This document shows positions 1-8,301 of a DNA stretch of 30,752 bases, one piece after another. Location of the stretch: contig VSNO01000032.1 of the NCBI GenBank assembly GCA_009774375.1, positions 1-30,752 of the forward strand. The letters run 5' to 3'. Each line of letters starts with the position of its first letter. Position 1 is the first letter of the stretch. Made by a program: the position numbers and the translations under genes. Under the pieces are notes generated by a model, which made no database searches, was not told where the DNA came from, and saw nothing but the letters and a program-made list of their open reading frames with translations. This DNA comes from Lachnospiraceae bacterium (GTDB lineage Bacteria > Bacillota > Clostridia > Lachnospirales > Lachnospiraceae).

Positions 1-951
1 AGGAACAGCAGGATGAGTCCGGAACCTACTGGGGTTCACGGGCTTCTTAAGCAGCGCAAACTTTTTACTCACAAGTTCCTTTAAAACATCATCTAATTTT
101 TGCACACATATTTCCTGAACATTGCTTGATTTCAAAACACTAAAACTTTCACCGCCGGAATTCAATTCATTCCCGTATCCAATTACCTTATTCTCATTCC
201 AAACACCTGCATGATACAGCTTAACCTTTTTTTGTACTTCCATCGGCAGTGTAGATACATACTTACTTAAACTATCATAATTCGCGTTGTCAATCTCAAA
301 TGCGCAGACTCGTCGAAATTGCTTAGCTACCCTTAAAAATTCCCTAATTGTGTCCCCATTATAGGCTCCACAGTCAACAAAATACTCTTCGTCCGTAACA
401 GGAAAATATACCTCGTTAAAATACGCACTGGAATAATACAAATCCGAATAACTTTTCTCCGCCAATTCCGGCGCTAAACGATTCGCCATCAGCTCCGTAT
501 ATGTATCCTTTGCATCCTCTTCCAACAAATCATAAACATCCAATATTTTATTATTCGCAAACTGTTCCGCGGAAACAATTTTGCCAAGAGACATTTCCAA
601 CAATAATTCAAATCCTGCCACATACGGAATTCCCCAATCTAAAAACTGCTGTTCTAACTCCGTTGTATCTCTGACCATAATAATAACGATCAGATCATCC
701 AGTTCTTTCAATTGGTCCGGACTGATATACGGGATTCTAAATAACCCCTTGTATTTCTCAACATTTGAATCAGACAAATAATTGACATGAAACCTTTTTG
801 CCATATCCCGATCCTCAAATGTATCTTCAAACAATTTTCCAAGCCCGTATACACATACATTCTTATGGGCAAGAATCATTGTCTGCTTACAGTACCGCCC
901 GCTTGATTTTGCACTTTCAATTATTTTGCACAGTTTGTCTCTTCTATTCAT
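1..951 (-). CDS. FkbM-family methyltransferase, 3' end broken or running off the window
   Basis: The frame opens with ATG at 951 and stays open to base 1, so only the N-terminal part is seen. A GAAAGGA ribosome site lies just upstream, and the start is 10 bases after the stop of the preceding FkbM gene. Residues 31-130 form a Rossmann-like region (NVCVYGLGK near 31-39) also present in its neighbour. Residues 192-201 read VDCGAYNGDT, the SAM-binding motif I of FkbM O-methyltransferases, followed by FEIDNANY. The expected next motif, IKMDIEGAE, should follow LDDVLKELVSKK at residues 286-297, but residues 298 on (bases 1-60) are unrelated. No other frame restores the family. The gene is markedly AT-rich compared with the rest of the cluster, which suggests recent acquisition. 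By family it would methylate a sugar or peptide hydroxyl; the substrate is unknown. It is probably a truncated gene. Confidence 0.75.
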   Translation of the reverse strand, partial: MNRRDKLCKIIESAKSSGRYCKQTMILAHKNVCVYGLGKLFEDTFEDRDMAKRFHVNYLSDSNVEKYKGLFRIPYISPDQLKELDDLIVIIMVRDTTELEQQFLDWGIPYVAGFELLLEMSLGKIVSAEQFANNKILDVYDLLEEDAKDTYTELMANRLAPELAEKSYSDLYYSSAYFNEVYFPVTDEEYFVDCGAYNGDTIREFLRVAKQFRRVCAFEIDNANYDSLSKYVSTLPMEVQKKVKLYHAGVWNENKVIGYGNELNSGGESFSVLKSSNVQEICVQKLDDVLKELVSKKFALLKKPVNPSRFRTHPAVP

Positions 952-961
952 TTTTGTCCTT

Positions 962-2113
962 TCACTCCACACATGCGTAACAGACCGTCTCCGCCACCCA
1001 GTACTTCGCATGATGGCGCATATATATCTTATAATCTCCGCAAAGCGCTTTCAGATACAAAGATACTTCCCACAAATCCTCGATGCGGTGATAAACACAT
1101 ACAGCCATGACAGGATGCTGTTTTTGTATGATCGCAGCACACCCCTTCAGCGCCTCCATCTCAGCCCCTTCTATATCCATTTTGATGAGATCAATTGACG
1201 CATCCTTTAACTGATGATCCAGACTGACTACATGAGCAGTCTGTTTCCCCCTGGTATTGTAGATGCTGAGACTGTCATCAGATGCCATCGTGCCATAGCA
1301 GATGTCTTTATCCTCGCTCCATACCCCATAGGGAAAACAGGTTACCTTATCTTCCTGGTGAAGATTCTTAACTGTTTTCCGCAGTTTGATATGATTGCCA
1401 CAATCCAGCTCAAATGCATAATAGCGCTCATATTCTCCTCTGGTTCGTTTTACATACTCTTCTAATGTATCTCCTGTATACGCTCCACAATCCACTACAT
1501 TTCTGCACTCTGTCACAGAAAAAATATCTCCTGGAAAATACTGCGGTAATGTACACAATGCCTCATAAGAATACCTTGCAAAATGCGGTGCCACCCGAAG
1601 GCAGAAGATATTGACAAAGATCTCTTTGGATCTTTCATCTGCCTGCATCCGAAATGCCCGCAACAACCTGTCCCATGAATTCTCATAATAATCATCTGTT
1701 CTATTTACCGTCATCAGCTCATCCAGAACCAGGTCATTATATGTGATACAATTCTCGATCCCCACCATATCTCCGAGATCATCCAATGCACTTCTTGGAT
1801 CTCCTAGCATCAGGATCACCACCACATTTTTCAGTGATGCCAGCTCTTCCGGCTTAACCAGGCGAAACGACTCCACTCTGGGATCCCCTGACAATTCTTT
1901 CATGCGCTGTTCGCTTTTATCACACAGCAGGTCCACACCAAAACGTTCTTTGACATGCTGCTGAAAAAAAGCTTCCTGAAAATACCTGCCCAGTCCATAG
2001 ACACAGACATGTTCAGCTTGTTTTAGGAGTTTTATCTTTGTAAAACTCTTTCTTTTGACAGCATATTGAAATGCATTCTGCAGGACTCCCTCTAAGCTAC
2101 GATCCCCCTGCAT
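962..2113 (-). CDS. FkbM-family SAM-dependent methyltransferase
   Basis: This 383-residue protein has an N-terminal Rossmann-like segment (HVCVYGLGR at 35-43, then a CDKSEQ turn) and a C-terminal methyltransferase domain. VVDCGAYTGDT (206-216) is SAM motif I, and IKMDIEGAE (310-318) is the diagnostic FkbM acidic motif. The start at 2113 is preferred over an in-frame upstream one because GGAGGAG lies about 7 bases before it. It overlaps the stop of the epimerase gene by 17 bases, which implies translational coupling. FkbM proteins O-methylate sugars or natural products. In this cluster the likely target is a surface-glycan residue, but that is inferred from context. GC content is intermediate between the AT-rich gene downstream and the GC-rich genes upstream. 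Confidence 0.88.
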   Translation of the reverse strand: MQGDRSLEGVLQNAFQYAVKRKSFTKIKLLKQAEHVCVYGLGRYFQEAFFQQHVKERFGVDLLCDKSEQRMKELSGDPRVESFRLVKPEELASLKNVVVILMLGDPRSALDDLGDMVGIENCITYNDLVLDELMTVNRTDDYYENSWDRLLRAFRMQADERSKEIFVNIFCLRVAPHFARYSYEALCTLPQYFPGDIFSVTECRNVVDCGAYTGDTLEEYVKRTRGEYERYYAFELDCGNHIKLRKTVKNLHQEDKVTCFPYGVWSEDKDICYGTMASDDSLSIYNTRGKQTAHVVSLDHQLKDASIDLIKMDIEGAEMEALKGCAAIIQKQHPVMAVCVYHRIEDLWEVSLYLKALCGDYKIYMRHHAKYWVAETVCYACVE

Positions 2114-3041
2114 ACTGTTTCTCCTCCATCTTCCGCCGTACCCCGTCCGCAAACGATACCACCGCCGCAAACCCGATCTGATCCAGTTTCCCCACGTCCG
2201 GCTGCAGCCAGAAGGTCCTCTCCGGATCCGCCTGCCTGGCGCCGAATCCCAACTCAGTTCCCGGTGCGACGATGTCCCGCATCTCTGTCACAAACGCTTT
2301 CAGCAGCCTCGTATCCCTGGATGCCACATGGCAGATTCCCTGCACGCCCTCACACTCTGCCAGCATGCGCAGCGCGCGGACACAGTCCGTGATGTAGAGA
2401 AAATTCCACATATTTTCACAGGGTGAGAGCACTGGAACCTCTCCTTTTTTCAATGTATCCAGCACATAATTTACCAGCGTTCCCTGATTTTCACCCACGC
2501 CGTACACGCTGTAGATCCTCGGCCACACCAGTTCGATCTGCAGCTGTTTTGCCAGGATGGCGCCGAGCTGGTATGCGGCAAGCTTGGCGGCACCGTACAT
2601 CATGAAGGGGGCGGGCACTGTCCTTTCTTCCACGGCGGTACCGTGTACCACGCCGTATTCTGCCTGGCTTCCTGCTCCGATCACTTTTGCACATCCGCAC
2701 GCTTTTGCGGTTCTGACCGCGTCAGCCGTGTACGCGATGTTCGTGTGCTGGATCTCAAAATCTTCCCGGGCGCTTCCGGCGGAGCCGTTCCATGCCAGAT
2801 GGAAGAAGTAGTCCGCCCAGATATGATGTTCGGTGTGAAGGCTGTTTATATTGTTTAATGGGATTTCCAGAATCTGGAGAGATCTGCCTGATGCGTCATT
2901 TTCCTTCTGTAAATCCAACAATTTATCCTTCTTCTCTGTGTCCGGCCGGATCACCGCCGTCACTTCATATCCGTTCTGTAATAATTCTCTGCACAACGCC
3001 AGTCCGATAAACCCGGTTGCGCCGGTCACAATCGCTTTCAT
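2097..3041 (-). CDS. NAD-dependent epimerase/dehydratase (extended SDR)
   Basis: The 314-residue protein starts directly with the dinucleotide-binding Rossmann motif TGATGFIG (residues 6-13). It carries the SDR catalytic pattern: GAGSQAEYG as the serine strand and a YGAAK (YxxxK) motif. This makes it an extended short-chain dehydrogenase/reductase acting on a nucleotide-activated sugar (epimerisation, dehydration or reduction). The C-terminal substrate-binding half (NFLYITDCVRAL) is typical of the family. The ATG at 3041 has AAGGG five bases upstream. A GTG two codons earlier (3047) overlaps the previous stop as GTGA and is a real alternative. It lies between a sugar isomerase and a methyltransferase, so it probably makes or modifies the same NDP-sugar. 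The exact reaction cannot be read from the sequence. Confidence 0.88.
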   Translation of the reverse strand: MKAIVTGATGFIGLALCRELLQNGYEVTAVIRPDTEKKDKLLDLQKENDASGRSLQILEIPLNNINSLHTEHHIWADYFFHLAWNGSAGSAREDFEIQHTNIAYTADAVRTAKACGCAKVIGAGSQAEYGVVHGTAVEERTVPAPFMMYGAAKLAAYQLGAILAKQLQIELVWPRIYSVYGVGENQGTLVNYVLDTLKKGEVPVLSPCENMWNFLYITDCVRALRMLAECEGVQGICHVASRDTRLLKAFVTEMRDIVAPGTELGFGARQADPERTFWLQPDVGKLDQIGFAAVVSFADGVRRKMEEKQYAGGS

Positions 3042-3043
3042 TC

Positions 3044-3970
3044 TCACCCTTCATTCCTTCGTAGATTATTTTCGATCATTCTCTTCGTATTCCTGTAATT
3101 GACACAGTCGTCATAATCCTCTTCCCTGATCTCGAGTGTCAGCGGGCAATCGTACCGGTATTTGCGGTACAGCCCTAACAGGTGATCCACTTTTTCCTGC
3201 GATGTGAAGCCGGTTCCGTGGTTCTTCCGGTATCCGTTCCTGACAAAATCATTGAAGTGGATCAGTTTGCAGATCTGCCGGTTCGCCTCGAAATAATGCT
3301 CTATGCTGTAGTCCAGCCTCGCCGGAACTTCCCCATTCCCTTCGGGATAAAAATCTGCCTCCCTCAGCCACAGGGACATATACTTTTCCGTCATCATCGC
3401 ATGGCAGGTGTCCAGCACACTTCCGATCCGTTCGCCAAAGCGCTCCCGCAGGTACTGTACGATCTCCACAGTGTCCAGGAAGATGCCGTTGCACAGACGC
3501 GGTATCTCCGTCCGGTCCGGCTTGTATTCCATAGCGACCACATTCTCGACTGCCATGTCCACCAGAGGATGCTCCTCCAGCAGGAGCCCCAGACGCTCCT
3601 CGAGCGTCTCGCGGAACAGTTCATATTCCATAAAGTCGTACATCGACAGTCCGCAGTGAATGACGACCAGGATCCTGTGTCCCCAGATCTCCGCGCAGTA
3701 CTGCGCCAGGCGGAATACATTTCTGACTGCCGAGTAGTCCCTGTGCTGGAAGATATGTTCCATGTGCATCATCTGCTCGTTCGCCAGACAGGGCACATGG
3801 ACGACTTCTATATTATGTGTGGTAAAGATCTCGTTCGGATAATGTCTCTGAAAAGAATCTCCGCAGAGCAGGAATTCTTCCGTGAGGTTATATTCTATCC
3901 CGTCACATCCACATCGTATTTTCTCCATGATCTCATTGCGTTCCAATGAGGCTTTTGCGTACAGTTTCAT
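3044..3970 (-). CDS. Sugar phosphate isomerase/epimerase-like TIM-barrel protein
   Basis: This 308-residue protein has the spacing and motifs of the AP-endonuclease-2 / xylose-isomerase-like TIM barrel. VVIHCG, MAVENV, VLDTCHAMM, KLIHFND and LTLEIRE supply the His, Glu and Asp metal ligands at successive strand ends. Members isomerise or epimerise sugars and sugar acids with a divalent metal; some are endonuclease IV, but the glycan context argues against that here. The start at 3970 forms an ATGA overlap with the stop of the upstream glycosyltransferase. A much longer open frame upstream only shadows that gene. It probably supplies a rare sugar to the neighbouring epimerase, which is inference from position. 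Confidence 0.8.
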   Translation of the reverse strand: MKLYAKASLERNEIMEKIRCGCDGIEYNLTEEFLLCGDSFQRHYPNEIFTTHNIEVVHVPCLANEQMMHMEHIFQHRDYSAVRNVFRLAQYCAEIWGHRILVVIHCGLSMYDFMEYELFRETLEERLGLLLEEHPLVDMAVENVVAMEYKPDRTEIPRLCNGIFLDTVEIVQYLRERFGERIGSVLDTCHAMMTEKYMSLWLREADFYPEGNGEVPARLDYSIEHYFEANRQICKLIHFNDFVRNGYRKNHGTGFTSQEKVDHLLGLYRKYRYDCPLTLEIREEDYDDCVNYRNTKRMIENNLRRNEG

Positions 3971-5115
3971 CGTGATCCTCTGATACGGTTCTTTCTGGCG
4001 GACACGCCCTTTGACAGACGCTCGACCTTCGTCATCACATGCGAATGCAGTGTGATCATGCGGATGTGTTCCAATATCTTCTCCGCGCGGTAGCTTAGCA
4101 TGGTCTGTCGATTCGCCAGGATCTTCAGGATGATCCTTGCCTTTACCGTACCTTTCTTTACATATTCTGAAGCGCTGATGCATTCATCAAAGCACCGGCT
4201 GTATATATTTTTGTCATAGTAGGCGCGTATACTGCCTCTGTCCCGCCTCCCGCGGGCGTCTGCGATATTCTGCACTGCTTCCAGGTACTGTCTGCAGTGC
4301 AGGACCTTTTTGAGCCATTCCAGGATCTGTCCGTCGTCTATTTTTCCCACCACGCTGCTGTGCAGATCCTCATAACACTGCTGCTGTTTTACAGCGATGT
4401 CCTCTATATATCTGTGGGAATGGGATTCCGAGCTGTAATTCACTCTCCACAGATACCCGATCGCGGAGACCGTACTGACCCTCTCCGCTTTTGCCAGAGC
4501 CTCCACTTTTACCAGCAGGTCATCCTCATAATTTACATATGCCCTGAACCGGAGACCGTGCGCTCTCCAGAAACTCATGCGGAACATGCAGGACCATATG
4601 TGCGGATACCGTCTCCCCGTTCCCATCGGAACAGGCACGTCAAATCCATTAAACAGGATCGGATACAACAGCTGCTCCAGTATTTCCCCGCCTTCGCAGC
4701 AGCTGTCTTCCAGCAGTTCAAAGGCGGACATTTTCCCTTCGATGCTCTGGCCGACACTGCAGATGCAGATGTCGCTCTGGTCTGCTTCTATTCGCTCGAC
4801 CTGCCTGGCATAACAGTTCCTCTCCACGATATCATCCTGGTCGCAAAAACACAGATACTTACCGGACGCCATCGCCGCGCCGCAGTTTCTCGCCGAGACG
4901 ATCCCGCCGTTTGTCTTGCGGTGCAGTACGACCCTGTCATCTTTTTGCCGGAGCCGCTCACAGACCGCCGGGCTGTTGTCTGTCGATCCGTCGTCGACCA
5001 GAATCACCTCGATCTGTTGATACGCTGACCTCAATATGCGGTTCACCGTTTCCGCTATATACGCCTCCCCGTTATACACCGGAATGACGACGCTGACTTT
5101 TCCACTCTGTTTCAT
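3967..5115 (-). CDS. Family 2 glycosyltransferase
   Basis: The protein has 382 residues, with the GT-A fold at the N terminus. SVVIPVYNGEAYI is the first strand, VDDGSTD the nucleotide-binding aspartates, and FCDQDD the DXD-like metal site. The second half, which is variable in this family, has no recognised motif and ends in a basic tail. It transfers an activated sugar onto a lipid-linked or nascent glycan on the cytoplasmic face. The ATG at 5115 was chosen because the family begins only a few residues before SVVIPVYN. A GTG at 5160 would add 15 residues, and neither has a strong ribosome site. About 100 bases separate it from the preceding gene, the largest gap in this operon. Confidence 0.9.
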   Translation of the reverse strand: MKQSGKVSVVIPVYNGEAYIAETVNRILRSAYQQIEVILVDDGSTDNSPAVCERLRQKDDRVVLHRKTNGGIVSARNCGAAMASGKYLCFCDQDDIVERNCYARQVERIEADQSDICICSVGQSIEGKMSAFELLEDSCCEGGEILEQLLYPILFNGFDVPVPMGTGRRYPHIWSCMFRMSFWRAHGLRFRAYVNYEDDLLVKVEALAKAERVSTVSAIGYLWRVNYSSESHSHRYIEDIAVKQQQCYEDLHSSVVGKIDDGQILEWLKKVLHCRQYLEAVQNIADARGRRDRGSIRAYYDKNIYSRCFDECISASEYVKKGTVKARIILKILANRQTMLSYRAEKILEHIRMITLHSHVMTKVERLSKGVSARKNRIRGSR

Positions 5116-5215
5116 CTCTGAATCCCGTTTTTCGCACCCTGTCTGTCCATACCTGATCACCCGTGCCTGCCTGTCGGCACCCGCGATCGCCTTCTTATCT
5201 GCGCCTATCCTTCGA

Positions 5216-6196
5216 TCATGGCCGTTTCATCATGCGGCTCAGCTTCTGAAGCACCGCGACCGGCATCAGAAAGGTTCCCATTGCCGCCGCCCTGTTGACT
5301 GCCCGCGCAGAAGGATCAGACAGGATTGCTCTTCTATATGTTTTGATCTCTTTCACAAGTATGTTGTATTCGTTCTGGTGATCCTTCTGATCCGTCCCCA
5401 TGGCGGCAAGCAGTTCAAAACAGGCGCTGAAATGTCTGGATATCGCCGCCCGCTCCAGATCCGGATGTCTCTCTCTCATGGCTTCGATACATTCTCTGGT
5501 AAATCGGATGTAATCCATCCTTCGGATGTCAAATCCTGAATGCGTGATGCTCCCCTGCCGCTGTACATAATCGTATTTGATCTCTTTTCCGACAGCGATC
5601 ACTTCCGCGCCTTCAAGCAGCCGATACATCACTGCGGCGTCCTCATGCCATCTGCCTTCCGGAAACCGGATCGATGCGAACAAGTCCTTCTGAAACAACT
5701 TCCCCCACACCGATGCGGTGATCCCCTTCTGATAAAGCAGCATAGACAGAGCCTCCTCAGACCCGCACACCGAGACGTCTCTCTCTTCCGCCCGTTTTAC
5801 CGTGTCCCCGCCGTCTTCGTATATTTTGCGATACCCGCACACCGAGATCTGTGCACAGTTCGCACTGGCCAGATGGTACAGATACGCGATGAGATTCTCC
5901 GCGATATAGTCGTCGCTGTCCACAAAGGAAATATACGCCCCTTCTGCAGCCTGGATCCCTGCATTCCTTGCAGCCGACATTCCGCCGTTGCACCTGTGGA
6001 TCGTCCTGACCCTCGCATCCCTGTCCTTATATGCCTCGCAAACCCTGCCGGAAGCGTCCGTCGATCCGTCATCGACCAGTATAATTTCCAGATTTTCATA
6101 CGTCTGCGCAAGAATGCTGTCCACGCAGCGCGATATATAACGCTCCACATTGTACACCGGCACGATCACACTGATCAATGGTCTGTTCATTTTCAT
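5216..6196 (-). CDS. Family 2 glycosyltransferase
   Basis: This 326-residue GT-A enzyme has ISVIVPVYNVERYI at the start, LVDDGSTDASG for nucleotide binding, and SFVDSDDYI as the DXD metal site. The opening half resembles the pyruvyl/galactosyl-type GT2 enzymes common in capsule loci. The ATG at 6196 overlaps the stop of the upstream GT4 gene as ATGA, which settles the start; a second ATG lies two codons later. It probably adds a sugar to the growing surface repeat unit. Donor and acceptor cannot be deduced. No membrane segment is evident, so it is probably cytosolic or peripheral. Confidence 0.92.
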   Translation of the reverse strand: MKMNRPLISVIVPVYNVERYISRCVDSILAQTYENLEIILVDDGSTDASGRVCEAYKDRDARVRTIHRCNGGMSAARNAGIQAAEGAYISFVDSDDYIAENLIAYLYHLASANCAQISVCGYRKIYEDGGDTVKRAEERDVSVCGSEEALSMLLYQKGITASVWGKLFQKDLFASIRFPEGRWHEDAAVMYRLLEGAEVIAVGKEIKYDYVQRQGSITHSGFDIRRMDYIRFTRECIEAMRERHPDLERAAISRHFSACFELLAAMGTDQKDHQNEYNILVKEIKTYRRAILSDPSARAVNRAAAMGTFLMPVAVLQKLSRMMKRP

Positions 6197-7329
6197 GCCT
6201 GTCCCATAAATTCATCTATTTTTTCCACCAGCCTGTCCCATGAGAACCGGTCTGCCTCCCTGCGCACCTGCGCCTCAAATCTTTCCGCCATATCGTTCTC
6301 ATAGAATCTGACAATGGCGTCTGCAAGCTGCCCGGGATCCCCGCGTTCCACGATATACCCGGTCTGACCGTCCGCCACCACATCCGGCAGGCCGCCCACG
6401 TTCGTGACGATGACCGGTTTCCCAAAGCCAAACGCGATCTGCACGATCCCGCTCTGCGTCGCCGATTCATATGGAAGCACTGCGATATCGCATGCGGCGA
6501 AATATTTTTCGACCTCATTGTCCGCGATGTATCTGTCCACCACTTCGATACAGTCGTTTGCCCCATTGTCATCAATCATACGCCGGTACGAAACCCTGTC
6601 GCTGCCAAACGCCCCTGCCACGATCAGCCTGACATTTCCAAGCCGCCTTTTGACCTCCGGCATCGCCTTTATCAAGTGTTTCAACCCCTTGTACTCCCTG
6701 ACGAATCCAAAAAAAAGCAACACTTTTTCATCCACCGGCAACAGGAGCTCCTCCCGCGCCTGCGATTTCGTCAGATTGCGGATCCTGAACGCATTATAGG
6801 TTGGATGCGGGTTCAATCTGTACTGTGCATCCGGGCGGATCGCGAGCAGATCATCCACATCCCTCTCAGAATGAAGCAGGAAATAGTCCGCTTTGTTTAA
6901 CACGAGTTTCGTCAGCGCCCTGTCAAACGGAAACCGCTCGTGCGGAAACACGTTGTGACATATGAACATTTTCCGGATTTTTCTGCCGAGCGCCGCCTCC
7001 AGGATCCGGTAACACGGCGCAAAGTAGGGATGCCACCACTGTATAATGACCAGATCCGGATGCATCCTCCTGATCTTGGACGCAGTCCTTATGATATTGA
7101 ACGGATCCGCCGTGTGGAGCAGAAACTGCGCATCCTCGATGCGAAACACATCATTCCTGTAGTCCTTCTGCTCCCTCCTGAACAAAAACCTGGGATACTG
7201 CATCTTGTATGATATCATTTCCACATCATACTTCTGCGACAATGCCCTGTACAGCAGGCTGGTATAATGGGCGATCCCGCCCTTGTAAGGATAAACCGGT
7301 CCGATCAGCACGATCTTCCTACTCTTCAT
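6193..7329 (-). CDS. Family 4 glycosyltransferase (GT-B fold)
   Basis: The 378-residue protein has the two-domain GT-B plan. The N-terminal domain opens with IVLIGPVYPYKGGIAHYT (the glycine-rich acceptor loop). The C-terminal domain contains LLFFGFVREYKGLKHLI and AVLPYESATQSGIVQIAFGFGKPVI, where the E-x7-E region binds the donor nucleotide-sugar. Such retaining enzymes act in polysaccharide and glycolipid assembly at the membrane. The ATG at 7329 overlaps the stop of the upstream GT2 gene by about 10 bases. An in-frame GTG at 7338 has a somewhat better AAGGG ribosome site and could be the true start, adding three residues. Confidence 0.92.
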   Translation of the reverse strand: MKSRKIVLIGPVYPYKGGIAHYTSLLYRALSQKYDVEMISYKMQYPRFLFRREQKDYRNDVFRIEDAQFLLHTADPFNIIRTASKIRRMHPDLVIIQWWHPYFAPCYRILEAALGRKIRKMFICHNVFPHERFPFDRALTKLVLNKADYFLLHSERDVDDLLAIRPDAQYRLNPHPTYNAFRIRNLTKSQAREELLLPVDEKVLLFFGFVREYKGLKHLIKAMPEVKRRLGNVRLIVAGAFGSDRVSYRRMIDDNGANDCIEVVDRYIADNEVEKYFAACDIAVLPYESATQSGIVQIAFGFGKPVIVTNVGGLPDVVADGQTGYIVERGDPGQLADAIVRFYENDMAERFEAQVRREADRFSWDRLVEKIDEFMGQA

Positions 7330-8299
7330 CCTGACCACCGGATCCCTTGTACTTCTGCTCCATGTTGTATTCCATCCTTCTCACGTGATACTGTGTATCG
7401 GCCAGTATCCGTCTGTTTGAAGAGATCAGATCGGACACGAGCCCTATGGTAAATGTGAGAAAGCCGATGATGATCAGCGTGCATGCCAGTATGAGCGACT
7501 GCACATGCCCTCCTCCGTCCCCTGTGAAATAGAAATAGAGAAATCTGAAACTGACGCCCAGCCCCAGCAGTGTCGGAAGGATGCTGATGTAGGTAAATGC
7601 CTTGAACGGCTGGTACATCACATAGGCCCTCAGTATGATGACGACCGACTTCTTCACATACGACCAGATACCGCCAAAGAGTCTGGAAGGCCTGACCTGC
7701 GGATTCGTGTGGACAGGGACGCTCGTGATGGCGATCTTCTCACGCCCCGCCTGCACGATCGTCTCCAGTGTGTATGTGTAGTCGTTGACCACATTGATGC
7801 GCATCGCCGTGTCGCGCGTCATGGCGCGGAATCCGCTGGGTGCGTCCGGTATATCTGTCTTGGAAGCCTTTCGCACGGCCCAGCTGCCCAGGTGCTGGAG
7901 TTTTTTCTTCAGATAGGAAAAATGCTCCGTCTCATCGATCGGTCTGGCACCCACGACCATGTCCGCACTGCCGTCCAGGATCGGCTGGATCAGCGCCTGT
8001 ATGTCCTCTGCACAGTACTGGTTGTCCGCATCCGTGTTCACGATGATGTCCGCCCCGTTTCTGAGACACCCGTCGAGACCTGCCATAAATCCCTTTGCTA
8101 GTCCTCTGTTCTGGCTGAAATTCACGATATGGTGCACGCCCCATCTCCTCGCCACCTCCGCCGTGGCATCGCAGCTTCCGTCATTGATGATCAGATATTC
8201 GATCTCATCGATCCCCTCGAGTTCCCGCGGCAGATCGTTCAGCGCCGCCTCAAGTGTATCCGCCTCGTTGTAGCAGGGTATTTGTATCACGAGTTTCAT
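7319..8299 (-). CDS. DPM1/GtrB-like family 2 glycosyltransferase with C-terminal membrane segments
   Basis: This 326-residue protein starts with LVIQIPCYNEADTL, then INDGSCDAT and NTDADNQY (the DXD site), the pattern of polyprenyl-phosphate sugar transferases. The C-terminal third has two hydrophobic helices (about 230-255 and 265-290) and then SDLISSNRRILADTQYHVRR, a tail seen in the dolichol/undecaprenyl-phosphate glycosyltransferase group. By family it loads a sugar from a nucleotide donor onto undecaprenyl phosphate. A GT-C enzyme outside the membrane can then use that lipid-linked sugar, and such an enzyme is encoded two genes upstream. It begins two bases after the stop of the SH3 gene. 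Confidence 0.9.
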   Translation of the reverse strand: MKLVIQIPCYNEADTLEAALNDLPRELEGIDEIEYLIINDGSCDATAEVARRWGVHHIVNFSQNRGLAKGFMAGLDGCLRNGADIIVNTDADNQYCAEDIQALIQPILDGSADMVVGARPIDETEHFSYLKKKLQHLGSWAVRKASKTDIPDAPSGFRAMTRDTAMRINVVNDYTYTLETIVQAGREKIAITSVPVHTNPQVRPSRLFGGIWSYVKKSVVIILRAYVMYQPFKAFTYISILPTLLGLGVSFRFLYFYFTGDGGGHVQSLILACTLIIIGFLTFTIGLVSDLISSNRRILADTQYHVRRMEYNMEQKYKGSGGQDEE

Positions 8300-8301
8300 T
8301 G

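Noticed and set aside
1..20. tRNA or T-arm-like dyad GAACC...GGTTC near bases 21-38
   Set aside because: No anticodon or acceptor stem can be drawn around it. Five-base dyads are common by chance.
3182..3949. 255-codon plus-strand open frame
   Set aside because: It lies antisense inside the TIM-barrel gene, has His/Arg/Gln-rich composition without motifs, and has no ribosome site. It is a shadow of the GC-rich coding strand.
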